DNA of 64,000 bases from Parasponia andersonii. Taxonomy: Eukaryota > Streptophyta > Magnoliopsida > Rosales > Cannabaceae. Position numbers and translations under genes: made by a program. The notes beneath the pieces were generated by a model. That model was not told the DNA's origin. It was given only the letters and a program-made list of their open reading frames with translations, and made no database searches. Below are positions 34,153 to 46,479 of this stretch, piece by piece. Position 1 is the stretch's first letter; every line of letters begins with the position of its first letter. The stretch is from positions 1,282,964 to 1,346,963 of the forward strand of contig JXTB01000045.1 of assembly GCA_002914805.1 (NCBI GenBank), in the 5' to 3' direction.

Positions 34153-34474
34153 TGATGTGAAAATATAGTAAATAACAATAGACACAAAGAAGACAAAAGA
34201 AATATATCACATTATTTCATTTTCACTTCATCAAACTCATAAACTACACACTTCTCTATCTCTAGGTCAATGCTCATAAATATGAGGTAAACATAAAGCC
34301 ATGAGTTACATAAGTTACAATAAAGTTAATATATTAGTTATAACACCATTAAGTAAATGACATGAATAAGAGGGTTAAGGATAGCTTCAAGAGGAAAGTT
34401 ACTCAACTCAATATTCATGTGTTTAGGTTATAGAATATCATAGGTGACATTCACCATTTACTAGTTTTATAACA
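34153..34474 (-). repeat. C2 5' LTR
   Basis: 322 bp, starting TGATGTGAAAATATAG and ending TTTTATAACA on the plus strand. The minus-sense LTR is therefore TGTTATAAAA to CACATCA. Confidence 0.88.
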
Positions 34475-35369
34475 TAAACAAATAAAACGACAATGAACTT
34501 TGAAGGATAAACGATGAGTATTTTTAGTTGAAAGACAATAAACTTACACGACAGACAATCAATCATTTATCAATTATTTATAAAGCATACTATTGTATCC
34601 ATAGTAGATTTTGGTTTTATCAAAATAAAATATAGTGTTCTTTTTTGATTGAATATAGAATTAATAGTACCTCAAAATATTTGTATATATATATATATAT
34701 AGTTATGTGTATAACTTAATAAAGTATAGAACAATATATTTCTTATGTATCATATTATAACATTTTAAGAATTTGTACAAATTGAGGAGTTCTAGGTCAA
34801 TATATATTTTTATTAATATTTATAGTTTAGTAGGAAAAAAATCAATTCTAAGATTTCAAGAGATGCATTATATGTCAAATAGGTCGTGCTATGCTAGCAT
34901 GACCCGTGAAATGTAAGTTCATTCATTATTGAAAAATGGCTGAATTTTGAAAATTATTTAAAAAGTGATCGTTTTTCATATTTTGTAAATCAAAATTTAT
35001 TGATTTATTTTTTAAATTTGATTTATTTTTTTATAAAATTAATTTGCTTTATAAAAAATTGATCAGCTAGAAAAAAGTCATTTATCAAAATAAAATTATA
35101 AAACGATCATTTTATTAAATAAGTGTAAAAAATGACAATTTTTGAAATTGATATGAAAAAATGGGCCATTTCTTATAAATACTCGAATACTACAAAATAA
35201 AAAGTCTCTTAATATCAATTAAGTGTGAGATTTAGCACTAATTTTTATTTTACTATTTTTTTCTTTTTGGTAATTGGTATTAGTATAATTTATCATCATA
35301 TTATTAATTCTAAAGTAGTCATTTAATATTTTGAGTAGAAGTAACATATTTTTTAAGTATCTAGTTATT
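34475..35369. other. AT-rich intergenic DNA
   Basis: No gene, RNA or clear repeat border seen. A short TA run lies at about 34,684-34,701, and a weak inverted similarity between about 34,940 and 35,180 was not convincing. Confidence 0.45.
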
Positions 35370-36067
35370 GGGAATATGCCTGAAAAACTAGATTAATGCT
35401 CTAAATAGAAAAGCTATAAAACTTGTTGAAATTTGAAAAAAAAAATATATTATTTTTATCAAGGATATTAACCTTTGCAGAAGCATATGGATCCTTACTT
35501 GTGGTAATATATAGATAATAAAGACAGATTTTTTACCTAAATAATATCTGGAATGTCCCACCAACTTCTTTACGATTATCTTCAAGGTAGAATACTTCTT
35601 TTGTATTTTCAATGAACCACCAAAAAATCTTCTAAAATATACTTTAATTATAATGGCATTAGTATGTGTGCACTTTTATTTTGGATCAAGAGAAGAATTT
35701 CTCTTTATGTGCTTTTTTCTGTAGCTCACTGTGTTTTCCTCTATTATTTTTCTCATAAAGAAAAACGTGTAGAAAATATTTAAGTATCAAAGGTGTCAAA
35801 AAATATACTAACCCCGACCATCTCCTCAAGTGTTTATATATTTATATGTATGAGTTAGAATTTTTCTTATTAATTTTTTCTTATTAGTTAGATTAATATT
35901 AAACATCTTTTAAAGCAAGTGAAATGAACATGTGCGGTTACAAAAAAACTTCCCATGTGAAGTAATTGAAGCATTAAATGCATTGTCTTGTCTTATTATA
36001 TATGTATATATATATAATATTAAACCATGTCAAATAGTCGTAGCAATTAATGTATTTTATTCTTTTA

Positions 36068-36132
<65 letters not shown>

Positions 36133-37338
36133 AAGCTATCTATAATATATGTGAAGTTTCAAACACTATTATATAGAATGTAATATATTGATGTTTTTAA
36201 TTAAAAGAACTAACTCAAAAAATTTAAAATAATATCTAATAACTATCATATATTATAATTTATAATTTACAACTAGGATAGTTTACGTAAAATAAACATC
36301 TCATCTTTCTGGACTAGGAAATAATATATTGGGATGGACCTAATCTATCCATTTGCATTTAGCTACAAAAAATACAACTCAATACTATTACTTGAGCCAA
36401 ATGCTACTCCTAAATTAAAGCTATTGTAAGGATCTTATGGCCTTATATTATTTGGCTTCCAATATTTAATCCAACTCAAAATTACCACTTAGATTTATTG
36501 AATTGTAATTCCAAAATCAATCCACTATAGATTTGGAATTGAACTCCCACTAATATAAACATTTTATGAGACACATAAAATTATTTTGCACATACTCAGT
36601 ATAACCCATGACACACTAATCATATATCATATACCTCTATATAATTTTAACAATTTAATTGGTACGACCATTTGCCTAATTAAATTATATATTTGACATC
36701 AAGCCTACTAGTCACTTTATTGAACACTCCAACATAAGAAAAATATGTTGATTCTTATGAGAGAATACTTTGGCCAAAGATTCAAGTGATTAATTACTTA
36801 TACAACTCGAAGAAAAATTATTAGCTCCCAAAAGAGTTACAAAATTCCAATATTATTGTACTAGTTAATCATTGCACTAAAATTCATATCTCCAAATTGC
36901 AGAGGTTATTGAATGAATAAATTCTCACTCCTTAGTAATTTAGAAAATGTCAAATCCTAGTATATGATCTTTACGGTAAACTCAAGATTAAGAATATGAT
37001 TATATATAGTACCTATAAGATTCAATTAAAATAACCACTAAAATTAACTTTTATTTATGATCCGTTCGACAACAAAAAAAAGTATTAGTAATTCACAATT
37101 GGTCTACCAAACCAATTAGTTGTGATTCTTATTATAACTAACATAAATATTTTATTTATAGTTGCGAACAACTTTATGATTATAAAGATCGAGTAATAAA
37201 TACAATATAATCAATAGACATTGATATATATATTCGAGTTATAAATACATATTAAATATAAAACATCAATTTAATTTAATTAATCAAACTAAAATTAAAT
37301 ACCATACATAATTGCTTTAAAATAGCATAATCCTAATA
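35370..37338 (-). repeat. C3 3' LTR (left border approximate)
   Basis: The inner end is set by alignment with C1: AATCCTAATA followed by ATCTCCTACTTG, against ACCCTAACA followed by ATCTTATACTTG. The outer end is only a guess, near the start of TTGGGAATATGCCTG. The opposite LTR is outside the window, so neither length nor duplication can be checked. It contains the long TA run at 36,073-36,130. Confidence 0.45.
36073..36130. repeat. (TA)n microsatellite
   Basis: About 29 uninterrupted TA units; it produces a spurious isoleucine-tyrosine ORF. Confidence 0.95.
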
Positions 37339-37389
37339 ATCTCCTACTTGTTATTTAAAGCAAGTGTTTTATTCGGTGAATGCCAATCT

Positions 37390-39000
37390 CTTCCAAGTGA
37401 CTGTCAAAAACTCTCGATGGAAGTGTCTTGGTGAAAAGACTTACTAGATTTTTTGCAGAAGCAAGTCCGGTGACCATTACACCTGTATGTTATACTATCT
37501 CTCGAATCATATGGTACTTTCTCTTAATATATTTTTGTCTTTTGTGGTGTCTTAGTTCCTTAGATTGTGCAACACCCTATTATTGTCATAGTATAAACGA
37601 TTGGTTGTTTGACATTAGGTACCATTTCTAGTTCTTCAAGGAACTTCTTGAGCTATACAACTTCTTTTGCATGTTTAGAAGCAGCTATATACTCAGTTTC
37701 TATAGTGGACTACAATACATGTCTGTTTCACTCTCTTCCAACTAATGGCTCCACCACCAAGTAAAAACATATATCTAGGGGTGGACTTTCTAGAATCTTA
37801 ATCTGATTGGAAAGTAGAATTAGTATAACCTATTGAAACTAGGTTATCACTAGAATACATAAGCATATAATCTATTATTCCCCTTAAGTTGTAAGTATAT
37901 GCTTGACTATAATCCAGTGTTTATGTCCTAGGTTCGATTGATATTGGCTAACCATGCCTATTGCAAAATAAATGTCCGGCCTAATACATAACATGACATA
38001 CATGAGACTTCCTAAAACGGAAGCATAACGAAGGTTTCTCATTCCTCTTCTTCGTCAGGAGTCTTAGGAGACTGATTCTTTGAAAGATAAATTCCATGTC
38101 TGAGAGCTAATAAACCTTTCTTGGAGTTCTCCATGTTAAAATTTACCAGAATTTTGTCTATGCAGGTGGCTTAGAATAATGCTATCACCTTATTTTTTCA
38201 ATCTCGCAAAAGTTTGATTCCCAAAATATAGCTAGCCTCTCCTAGATCCTTCGTATTAAATTGCTTTAATAACCAATTATTTATAGAATATAATACTCTC
38301 ATATCATTTCCAATAAAAGTATAGTATTAACATAAAGGACTAGGAAAACAATAGCGATACCATGTTTCCTTTTGTATACATAAGATTCGTCCAAATTCTG
38401 ATCAAAATCAAAAGATTTGACAGTTTGATCAAACCTAAGGTTCCATGATCTGGAAGCTTATTTTAACCCATAAAAAGATCTTCTGAGCTTACAAACCTTG
38501 TTTTCTTATCCTTGAACCATGAATCTTTCTGGTTACTGCATATAGATGTTTTCTTCAAGATGTCTATTTAGAAAGGTTGCCTTGACATTCATTTACCATA
38601 TGTCATAGTTGAGATGTGCAATAATAGCTAAAAGTATTCTTATAGACTTAAGCATAGCTATTGCTAAAAAGGTCTTTTCATAGTCTATACCCTTTTATTG
38701 AGTATAACATTTAATGACTAATCTTGCTTTGAAGGTTTCAACCTTCTCGTCTGCTCCTCTCTTATCTATTAGGAGTTTGGGTAACTCTTTCACTACGATG
38801 AGCCATCAATGATTGCTGAGATACAAGGTCCGGCCATTTTATGTAAGTTCTTGAATTTAGCAAATACTTCAGAGTTTTGTCACATTAGGTATACATAACT
38901 ATACTATGAATAATCATCAGTAGATGTAATGAAATATTTATTACCTCCTCAGGTTTGAATATTCATAGGACCATATATATCTGTATGAACTAACTCCAAT
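37390..39000 (-). pseudogene. C3 pol: integrase remnant, RT and RNase H
   Basis: Heavily mutated copia pol in all three minus frames. RNase H: STIETEYIAASKHAKEVV near 37,650-37,720, and GGGAISWKRVKQ. RT: MNVKATFLNRHLEENIYM, RSWNLRFDQTVKSFDFDQNL, and LVLYVNTILLLEM at about 38,330, where YVDD has become YVNT. Integrase: VHTDIYGPMNIQT, GGNKYFITSTDDYS and YSYVYLM at 38,870-38,990, with the rest of the core deleted (the text jumps to the RT linker near 38,820). More than ten stops are visible. Confidence 0.8.
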
Positions 39001-39659
39001 GATTCATGGCTCGATTACCTTTTGAAGGAAAAGGTAATTTGATCATTTTACCTTCTAAACATGATTCACAAAGTGGCAATGGTTCAAAGTCCAATGAATG
39101 AAGCAATTCACTTCTGACCATTCTTTGAATTTGCTTTTGGTTAATTAGACCTAACCTTGAATGCCAAAGAAAATTTTATTAGTTGATGAAATCTTTTGTT
39201 TCTTAGATGCATGGCTATCAAGAACTATTTCGGTGTTAAGCACATAGGATATAATATGACTTAAAACTTACAAGTTATCTTTCAATATTCCATAGCAAAT
39301 AAAGGTTTTGTTCTTTCGAACTGTTACTAAGGAATTAAAAATGACGTTGTATCCATGTTCAAATAAATATCCAGTAGAAATTTAATTCATTCTCACACTA
39401 GGAATATAGAGACATTATTTAATTACAAAGTCCTTTTATTATTGAAAGATAAAATAACAAATCCTATGGCTATAGCAGACAACAACTTACCAGCACTCAT
39501 CCTTAAATTCTTTGTCCTTCACTTAGCGCCATGGTCTCCTGAAACTAATGCATAGAATTACGAACATGGTTAATGGCTTCTAAGTCTACAATCCAAGAAT
39601 TAGTAGATTCTACTACCAAACATTCAAGGACAAAAAGATTACTAGTACTAGATGATTTC

Positions 39660-40074
39660 ATCTTAGGGCATTTTTTTTTCCAGTGTCCATTGTCTCCACA
39701 CTTAAAGCACTTGCCCTTTTTCTTAGGCTAACCATCCTTTTTCAAAGAAAGTTTGTTGGACCCTCTCAAAGTCTTCTTATTGATCTTCTTCTTTTTGTTC
39801 TTTCCATCGAACTTAGGCTTAGAAGTGCTCTCAGTAAGGTTCACAGTTCCTTTCTTTTTAAGAAGGATCTGCTTCGCACCATGAAGTTCATTCATCAAAC
39901 AGGGAGTTGAAATGTTCATCTTGTGCATGTTATAGTTTACCTTGAAATCAGAGAACATATCAATTATTGATGATCCGAGTATGATATCGACTTTAGTTCC
40001 CGTATCAATTTTAGCTCTAGCTAGCGCTACCTTTCTAAGATACTCCAACATCTAAAGCACATGCTCACAGACTC
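39660..40074 (-). pseudogene. C3 gag, main part
   Basis: The frame 39,728-40,051 reads MLEYLRKVALARAKIDTGTK, VDIILGSSIIDMFSDFKVNY and NMHKMNISTPCLMNELHGA, the UBN2-type capsid of copia gag. Just downstream a standard zinc knuckle CFKCGDNGHWKKKC (C-x2-C-x4-H-x4-C, about 39,670-39,712) is intact but behind a stop. It is cut at 40,074 by the insertion of G. Confidence 0.85.
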
Positions 40075-40891
40075 TGATGAGGATAGGGTTAGTACGAGAG
40101 TATGGAATGTGGATCCTATCCAAGTTCCCATTGGTCTAGTTACAAAAGCACGTGCAAAGAAATTCTAAAATGTATTAAGTGGGCTGATTCAAGGGATTTT
40201 GGCTCAAGCATGTACGTGGAGTTCCATTGAAGGAGATGAACGAATTTTTAAGCCCATAACAAGCTTGATTCAGGTTCAAGAAAGTTCATAGGTGCACATG
40301 GAAGGGAAATCTGATTTGTAAAGACTTGAACACCAAGTCATAGCTAACTTTCCTATTTTGGTTATTAGTTTTCCAAAATAATTTATTTGTTTGTTTCCTT
40401 TTCTTTATAAGTGTGTAATAGGCTAAAAATTAGAGGATTAAAATTAGATTGGCTCCCTTTTAATTGAGGCCAAACATAACTTAGATATTATGGTTATTTT
40501 CCTATTTTCCTTTTTTGGTTTGGGTAAGTTACCTTTAGGCTTACTTTTAGACATTTTTGGAGTGTTTTAGGATTGAATATTTCGTGATCCTTGGCTTATA
40601 TAATATACATTTTTTATTCAATAAGGGCAGATTACAATTCATTAAAATTAAGAGTATTTTCTCTTTGGTTTTTTGAGAACTTATTCAAATTTATCAAATT
40701 TCTCTATAGTGTTCATCTCTTGACTTATCAATCGAGTATTCTATCCTTGATTATGGCATCTTTCTTTATACCAAGGTTTACATCTCTCTATAGGTATTGG
40801 TTTGAGGTTTTTTATCCGAATCTAATTGGAAAATGATCCTAGGCATCATCCTTATTTCAGGTTTCATCACAAGTTAGCGAGATTTGTATCA
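40075..40891 (+). repeat. G 5' LTR
   Basis: 817 bp, TGATGAGGATAGGG to TTTGTATCA. A TATATAATATAC stretch near 40,597 is a candidate TATA box. Confidence 0.88.
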
Positions 40892-41768
40892 TTTAGTATC
40901 AGAGAGCTAGATTCTAGTCTTAGATTTATTCTATCCTTTATCTTTTTTTTTTTTTTTTTTTTCAAAACCAATCTATATTCCTTCTTCTTTGTTTCATCTA
41001 AATCATCCATAAAAAAAAAGAGTAACCAAACTTATATGTTCTAGTCATAGCGATACTTCCTTGATTGCTTTTGAGTCTGAATTTATTTTTGTGTCAATTT
41101 TGTGTAATTTTTGTGTTCTTCGGTCAATATTTGGTTCATGATTAAAAAAACAGAAGAAGAAGAAGATCCAAAACAAACAAAAAAAAAAAAGAAGGATCAA
41201 GGCCAAATTATAAGATTTTGATTATGCTACAGTAAAACAGTTATAACTTTTGATCTGGGTATCAAAACAATTATTATTATATATCAAATCGAAGCTTATT
41301 CTAAGATCTGGATGAATTTGTATCATTCCCCCAGATTTTGAGCCAAAATCCATCATTTTCTTCACTTTCTGAGCCTTCAAAGTTTTGTGTGCATTTTTCT
41401 CTTGTTTCTTTGTTTCGTGTGATCTTTCAAAGTGTTGTCTGGGATTTTAAACCTAGGGTCTTCTTTTTCTTTACTTATTAATTTCCTAAAACTGTTATTT
41501 CAGGTTGCTACATTAAATCCTAATCTTGTTGGTGAGTTTTGGTGTGAATTGTTGCTAAGAAATACTGATTATTTGTTTGAATTAGTTTGACAAGAACTTT
41601 TGAGAAATTACGAGTGGAAAAATGTATGAGTGGTGAGCACATAAGAAGGTAAAGCCAATCTAATATTTTTGTGAAATACGAGTAAAATTGAGTGATTCAT
41701 TATTGAGTGATACACGTGAGAAAGTGTGTGAGATCTTTTTTTTTTACTAACTTTGTTTTGCAGCACAC

Positions 41769-43136
41769 ATGTCAGACAACACGGACTAAAATAATTCTGG
41801 AGATACATTTGTTGTGGGTGATCCAAAGCTTCCTATAGAAGCCTTAATTGACGAGATGAGGAGAGTAATGAGAGCAGAGATGAAGCAAGTTCATGAGTGG
41901 ATAGACAGAATAGAGAATATATATGTGAAGCAACCGCAAATCACTCCTAATATGCGTAGAAGAGGGAGATTCCAACCTAGGGAATTAAGAGTTGAAGATG
42001 AAGAGTATTATGGAGATACTTTTGGTGATGAAGATGATCGGGATTGGATTATTGGCAATAGGAGAAACAGTGGGCAGTTTAGATAGGAATTGAAAAGATA
42101 ATTCATTAGACAGCATTAAGATGAAGATTTCGTGATTTCAAGGCAAGAAAAATCTAGAAGCTTATCTTGAGTATGAGAAAAAGGTAGAATTAGTATTCAA
42201 TTGCCATAATTATTCTGAGAATAAGAAGGTAAAGCTTGATGCCATTGAATTTTCTAATTATGCAATTGTTTGGTAGGATCAATTGGTGATGAATGGGAGA
42301 AGAAACAGGGAGTGTCTAGTAGAGACGTGGGAGGAAATGAAAACTATGATGAGAAAGCAGTTTGTTCCTAGCTATTACTACCGGGAATAGTATAACAAGT
42401 TGCAAAGCTTTAGGCAAGGTAAGCAGAGTGTAAAAGAATATTATAAGGAAATGGAGGTTGCTATGATTCGAGCGAATATAAAGGAGGATCAGGAGGCTAC
42501 CATATCTAGATTCTTGGTTGGTTTGAATCGAGATATTGCTAATGTGGTGGAATTACAACATTATGTGGAGTTAGAGGATATGGTCCACATGGTAATAAAA
42601 TTGAGAACCAACTCAAGAGGTAACACACATCCAAGCCAAAGTCCAAGTACATCCGCTTAGAAATTGAATTAATGGAAGAAGGATGAAAGGCAACCTATGA
42701 TGAAGCTGAAAACTGAGCAAAACCAATAAGTGACTAGCCATGAAAATCAAGGTAAATCTGATTCTTCTACTTCTAAGAATCGTGATATCAAATATTTTAA
42801 ATGTCAAGATAGGAATCACATAGCTAGCCAATATCTGAACAAAAGAGTTATAGTGTTGCGAGATAATGGTGAGATTGAAACCGAAAATGAAATTGACACT
42901 GATCCTATGCCACCATTGGAGGATGCTGATGAAGAGGAATATCCTACCCAAGGAGATTTATTAGTGGCAAGAAGAACTCTAAGTGTGCAAGTCAAAGAAG
43001 AAGAAGAAGTACAACAAGAAAATATCTTTCATACTAGGTGCCACGTTCAAAACAAGGTATGTAGTGTGATTATTGATGGTGATAATTGTACTAGTGTCAC
43101 TAACACGACTATTGTGGAGAAATTAGGGTTGTCAAC
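41769..43136 (+). pseudogene. G gag and start of protease
   Basis: The start is ATG at about 41,769 (MSDNTD and then a stop; open again from 41,814: GDPKLPIEALIDEMRRVMRA, EDEEYYGDTFGDEDDRDW). The capsid part is in two frames (42,400-42,660: GKQSVKEYYKEMEVAMIRAN, FLVGLNRDIANVVELQHYVE). The zinc region FKCQDRNHIASQYLNKR lost its first and third C or equivalent (Y for C). The protease begins RCHVQNKVCSVIIDGDNCTS, where D-G remains; it is cut by E2 at VEKLGLST. Confidence 0.83.
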
Positions 43137-43812
43137 TGTTGTGCGGTCTAAAATCCTATGTCAGGTCGTATGAGTAAGATTAAGTGTGACCTTTTCCGAA
43201 AGAGTTACATGCGACCTCTACCGTATAAGTTAGTGCGACCTCTTCCGAAAGAGTTACGTGCGACCTCCTCCGAACAAGTTCAAAGCGACCTCCTCCGAAC
43301 AAGTTAAGTGCGACCAAAATGAAAAGGAGACTAGTTTACGCTTCGTCAAATGGGTAACCTATAAAGAAAGGAAAACAAAAGTTTCCCTTTAAAGATTGAC
43401 CAGTCATCTCATTTAAGTGATTACCCAGTTATATTGTTACTCAAATTGTATTACCCGATTATACAGTTACCTATTCTCACAATTGGGAAACATTGAGCTA
43501 TCCTCATCTATATAAAGGGAGTTCAATGTTTCAGTGAGGGGATCTTGGACTTTTTCTGATCTTGGGAGGCTGAGGAATTTTTGAGAGAACCTCTTTTAAC
43601 TCTTGCTTCTTCTTTCCGGACAACACATTGTAATTTTGAGTTCTTGTAATTCTCAGAAAATAGTGAAAAACAGTGGATGTAGGCTCATCTTTTTTGGAGC
43701 TGAACCACTATGAAATTCTTGTCTCTTTATTTGCTTTGATTGATAACCCTTTTTACACAAGCCACATTTTACAGAATTCTCAAATTTATTGTTGACAAAA
43801 CCTCCATCAACA
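43137..43812 (+). repeat. E2 5' LTR
   Basis: TGTTGTGCGGTC to CCATCAACA. Its U3 has four or five tandem units related to GTGCGACCTCCTCCGAACAA (43,190-43,315). TATATAAAGG lies at 43,509-43,518. Confidence 0.95.
43509..43516 (+). promoter_or_regulatory. E2 LTR TATA box
   Basis: TATATAAA in the R-proximal U3, followed by GGGAGTTCAATG. The same element and spacing occur in the solo LTR (13,579), E1 (23,673-23,680, minus) and E3 (57,373). Confidence 0.75.
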
Positions 43813-43831
43813 ATTGGTGCTAAAAGGAGGG
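43813..43831 (+). promoter_or_regulatory. E2 primer-binding site
   Basis: ATTGGTGCTAAAAGGAGGG directly after the LTR; conserved in E1 and E3. The tRNA was not assigned. Confidence 0.75.
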
Positions 43832-43873
43832 CTATTCTGGTAGAAAATTTTATCCATTCCGTTTCTTTCAACA

Positions 43874-45860
43874 ATGATAAACACCAGAAACACTACTAGA
43901 AACATTGGAACTAGCCAGAATCATCCCCAAAGTACCGCTGTTGCACAAGCAGATCCTGCTCAGGATCAACCTGCCGTGACCGCACCATAAAACCTTGCTC
44001 AGAGACATGATCGCATGGAGGAGACATTGGTGAACCTTCAGCAAATCACTATCCAGATCAATGACTCCCTATGATGACTTACTGAAGTACAGATGGTGAC
44101 CCCACCACAGCACGAACGTCCCAGAAAATGTCCTGCTCAACTACCTAAGAAAGGAATACAGATCCTAGAGACAAGGAAATACGACCAGCCAAGAACCCAG
44201 CAAGAGCGTCATGAAGATCACATCTCCAAGGGAAAAGGCAAGGTCGCAAACTTGCCTCTAGAATCTGGTATAGAGAGTTCAAGCACTAACCGTAATCATG
44301 GACAACCTTCTCGCAAATCAACTGGTAATCAAGATCGCTTAAACAGCAAACAAAAACGTCAATCAAGAAGTGTCTTCGAAAGAATCAGTAGAGAGTTGAG
44401 ACAAAATCCTACAGACCTAAGACAACACTTAGAGCGGCGACATAGTCATGAACGATCCGTATCGCATCATAACGACTAAAGCCGATCTCGTTGCACTATT
44501 TCACTGGATTCTTCTCACAGATCGTAGAAGACTCTACCTGACCAACCTACCATACATCGAGATAACGATCAAAGGCCGCCCTTGCCACCAGCAAGAGATA
44601 ATGCTCTCCCTCTGAACATCGATGTTCACAATTTAAGGCTTACATTAGACGCACTTGCTTGTTAGGAGGATGAGCTCGCTGATGGGTATCGTCAATCGCC
44701 ATTCAGCGAGAATGTTTGAGCTGCTGCCCTACCTATTAGATTCAGACTTCCCACTGTAAACACTTTTGATGGGAAAACTGATCCACAGGACCATATGGAC
44801 CACTTCAGCAACCTGATGGAACTCCATCGTGTCAATGATCATGCACATTGCAAATGTTTTGCTGTAACTCTCTCAGGAGCAGCAAAGAAGTGGTTTCGAG
44901 GACTTAAGTCCGGCTCAATCTCATCTTGGCAACAACATCAGACGGCGTTGTTGAGACAGTTCCAAGCTGCAAAGAATTTCACTGTTCCACTTGTTAGCTT
45001 GTCTGCAATTCGACAAGGTCCAGAGGAAACTCTACGATTTATCTCAACCGATTCACCTCAGAGTTAGCAAAGGTCAACAACCTACCTGAAGGGGGAGTAT
45101 TAACTCTCATGATGGCTGGGGTGCGACCAGAAACTAAGCTCTGAGAGGAATTACTTGAGCGAGAATATAGAACTCTCTAAGACTTCTACCGAAGAGTTGG
45201 TCGGCATCTAAGGGTAGAATCTTCGCGTGAGAATCTTCAAAAGACAAAGAAAGAAGGAAGGAACGATGCTACTAAAGATGCGATCACGATCAACAAAAAC
45301 AGTAATAAGAAAAACAAAAGGAGTAATGAACAGTTGATGGATAATTAGCCTAGAACTAAAAAGCAGGAGATTTCAAGAGCTCCCATGAGGTTCAACAATC
45401 ATACCGAATTAAATGCGCCCATAGATCATATCCATACGGTCACAAACTAGCAGAAGTGATACTATCAACTGGAACCAATGAAACGGGACAGAGCATAGCG
45501 CGACCCCAACAAGTTCTGCCGGTATCACAATAACATTGGACATGATACCAATAATTGCTACGCCTTAAAGGGTGAAATTGAAAGATTGATTAAAGAAAGG
45601 CGACTGCGGCAATACACCAGGCAGAACAACGAAAGGCGAGAAGAAAATCAAAAGCGACCTCCAGAAATTCAACGCGAAGTATGAACTATCTTCGGAGGAC
45701 CGCATGTTGGTGGAAATTCAAAAAGGGCTCAAGATAGGTATGCACGAGAAGCTCGACAACAGCCATTGACTAATGTCATGCACCTTGAGCAACGACCACG
45801 AAAACTTCAACGAGTACCGGATATGGACATTACCTTCACATAATAGGACGCAAGGGAGGT
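43874..45860 (+). pseudogene. E2 gag
   Basis: Start ATG 43,874 (MINTRNTTRNIGTSQNHPQS). The N-terminal part is basic and glutamine-rich (44,093-44,479: KGKGKVANLPLESG, QSRSVFERISRELRQNPTDL). The capsid core is NTFDGKTDPQDHMDHF, SGAAKKWFRGLKSGSISSWQ (44,795-45,067). The zinc knuckle CRYHNNIGHDTNNC (about 45,520-45,561) has the C-x2-H-x4-H-x4-C form. Stops or shifts occur at least at 43,988, 44,077, 44,478, 44,664 and 45,065. Same arrangement as E1 and E3. Confidence 0.87.
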
Positions 45861-45899
45861 CCATTATCCACATAATGATGCATTGGTCATAAAAATCAA

Positions 45900-46345
45900 T
45901 TGTGAAAGCACGTAGCTGTGGTGAGTATTAGTTGATAATGGGAGTACTGTTGACATCTTATACTACGATGCCTTTAAGAAGATAGGGTTGAATGAAAGTG
46001 ACTTGAAGCCCACCATCACTCCGCTCTACAGTTTCACTGGTGACAGCCTAATGCCTATGGGCATGACTAAATTAATGGTCAACGTTGGAACCTATCCTAG
46101 GGTTTCAACGATAATGACCCAATTTTTGGTGGTAAATTTCCCCTCTGCATTCAATGCTATGCTGGGAAGACTGACACTGAGGGAACTTCGAGCTGTCACT
46201 TCAATCTATCATCTCACTATGAAATTCTCGACACAACACGGGGTAGGCGAGGTACAAGGAAACCAATATGATGCACGGACTTGTTATAACAACTCATTGA
46301 AACTCGCAGCAAAGGATACGATGCCTGGCACAATGATGGTCTAGC
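45900..46345 (+). pseudogene. E2 pol: aspartic protease
   Basis: It reads VDNGSTVDILYYDAFKKIG, LKPTITPLYSFTGDSLMPMG, QFLVVNFPSAFNAMLGRLTL, with D-N-G at the active site and GRLTL where GRPTL is expected. A frame change lies near 45,985; the second part is open to 46,344. It is followed by the repetitive linker at 46,356-46,459. Confidence 0.85.
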
Positions 46346-46355
46346 TACCAAAAGA

Positions 46356-46459
46356 AGCATCAGTCGAAACATCGGGCAAAACGTCAGTCAAAGCATCAGT
46401 TGGAACGTCAGTTGAAGCATCAGTCGAACCGTCAAAAAAAGCGTCAATCGAAACGACCA
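46356..46459 (+). repeat. 12-bp coding minisatellite in E2 pol
   Basis: About eight variants of GCATCAGTCGAA, ACGTCAGTCAAA and similar 12-bp units lie between protease and RT and would code repeats of A/T-S-V-E/K. E1 and E3 have only one or two units here. Confidence 0.85.
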
Positions 46460-46479
46460 GTGAAGACTTCGATCCTCGA

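Larger units (their letters stand above)
25226..34474 (-). mobile_element. Ty1-copia element C2 (old, multiply interrupted)
   Basis: A minus-strand copia element has two 322-bp LTRs that differ at roughly one base in five by eye, which makes it the oldest LTR element in the window. The tRNA-iMet-like PBS (TGTTATCAACATG) lies just inside the 5' LTR at about 34,140-34,152. Order: gag (33,544 down), protease and integrase N-terminus, integrase core, RT, RNase H. Two SINEs and a 2.4-kb unclassified insertion with a CACTA-type element inside split the protease-integrase region. No clean target duplication is left (TATAT against TAAAC). Confidence 0.88.

Noticed and set aside
34930..35190. Possible third long-TIR element
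   Set aside because: Inverted similarity (GTGATCGTTTT against AATGATCGTTTT) is short and the rest is AT-rich background.
35932..36183. 83-residue ORF rich in Ile-Tyr
   Set aside because: It is produced by the (TA)n microsatellite at 36,073-36,130.
40591..41044. ORFs of 81 and 72 residues in and just after the G 5' LTR
   Set aside because: They overlap LTR and leader sequence, have no known domain and are not preserved in the 3' LTR copy.
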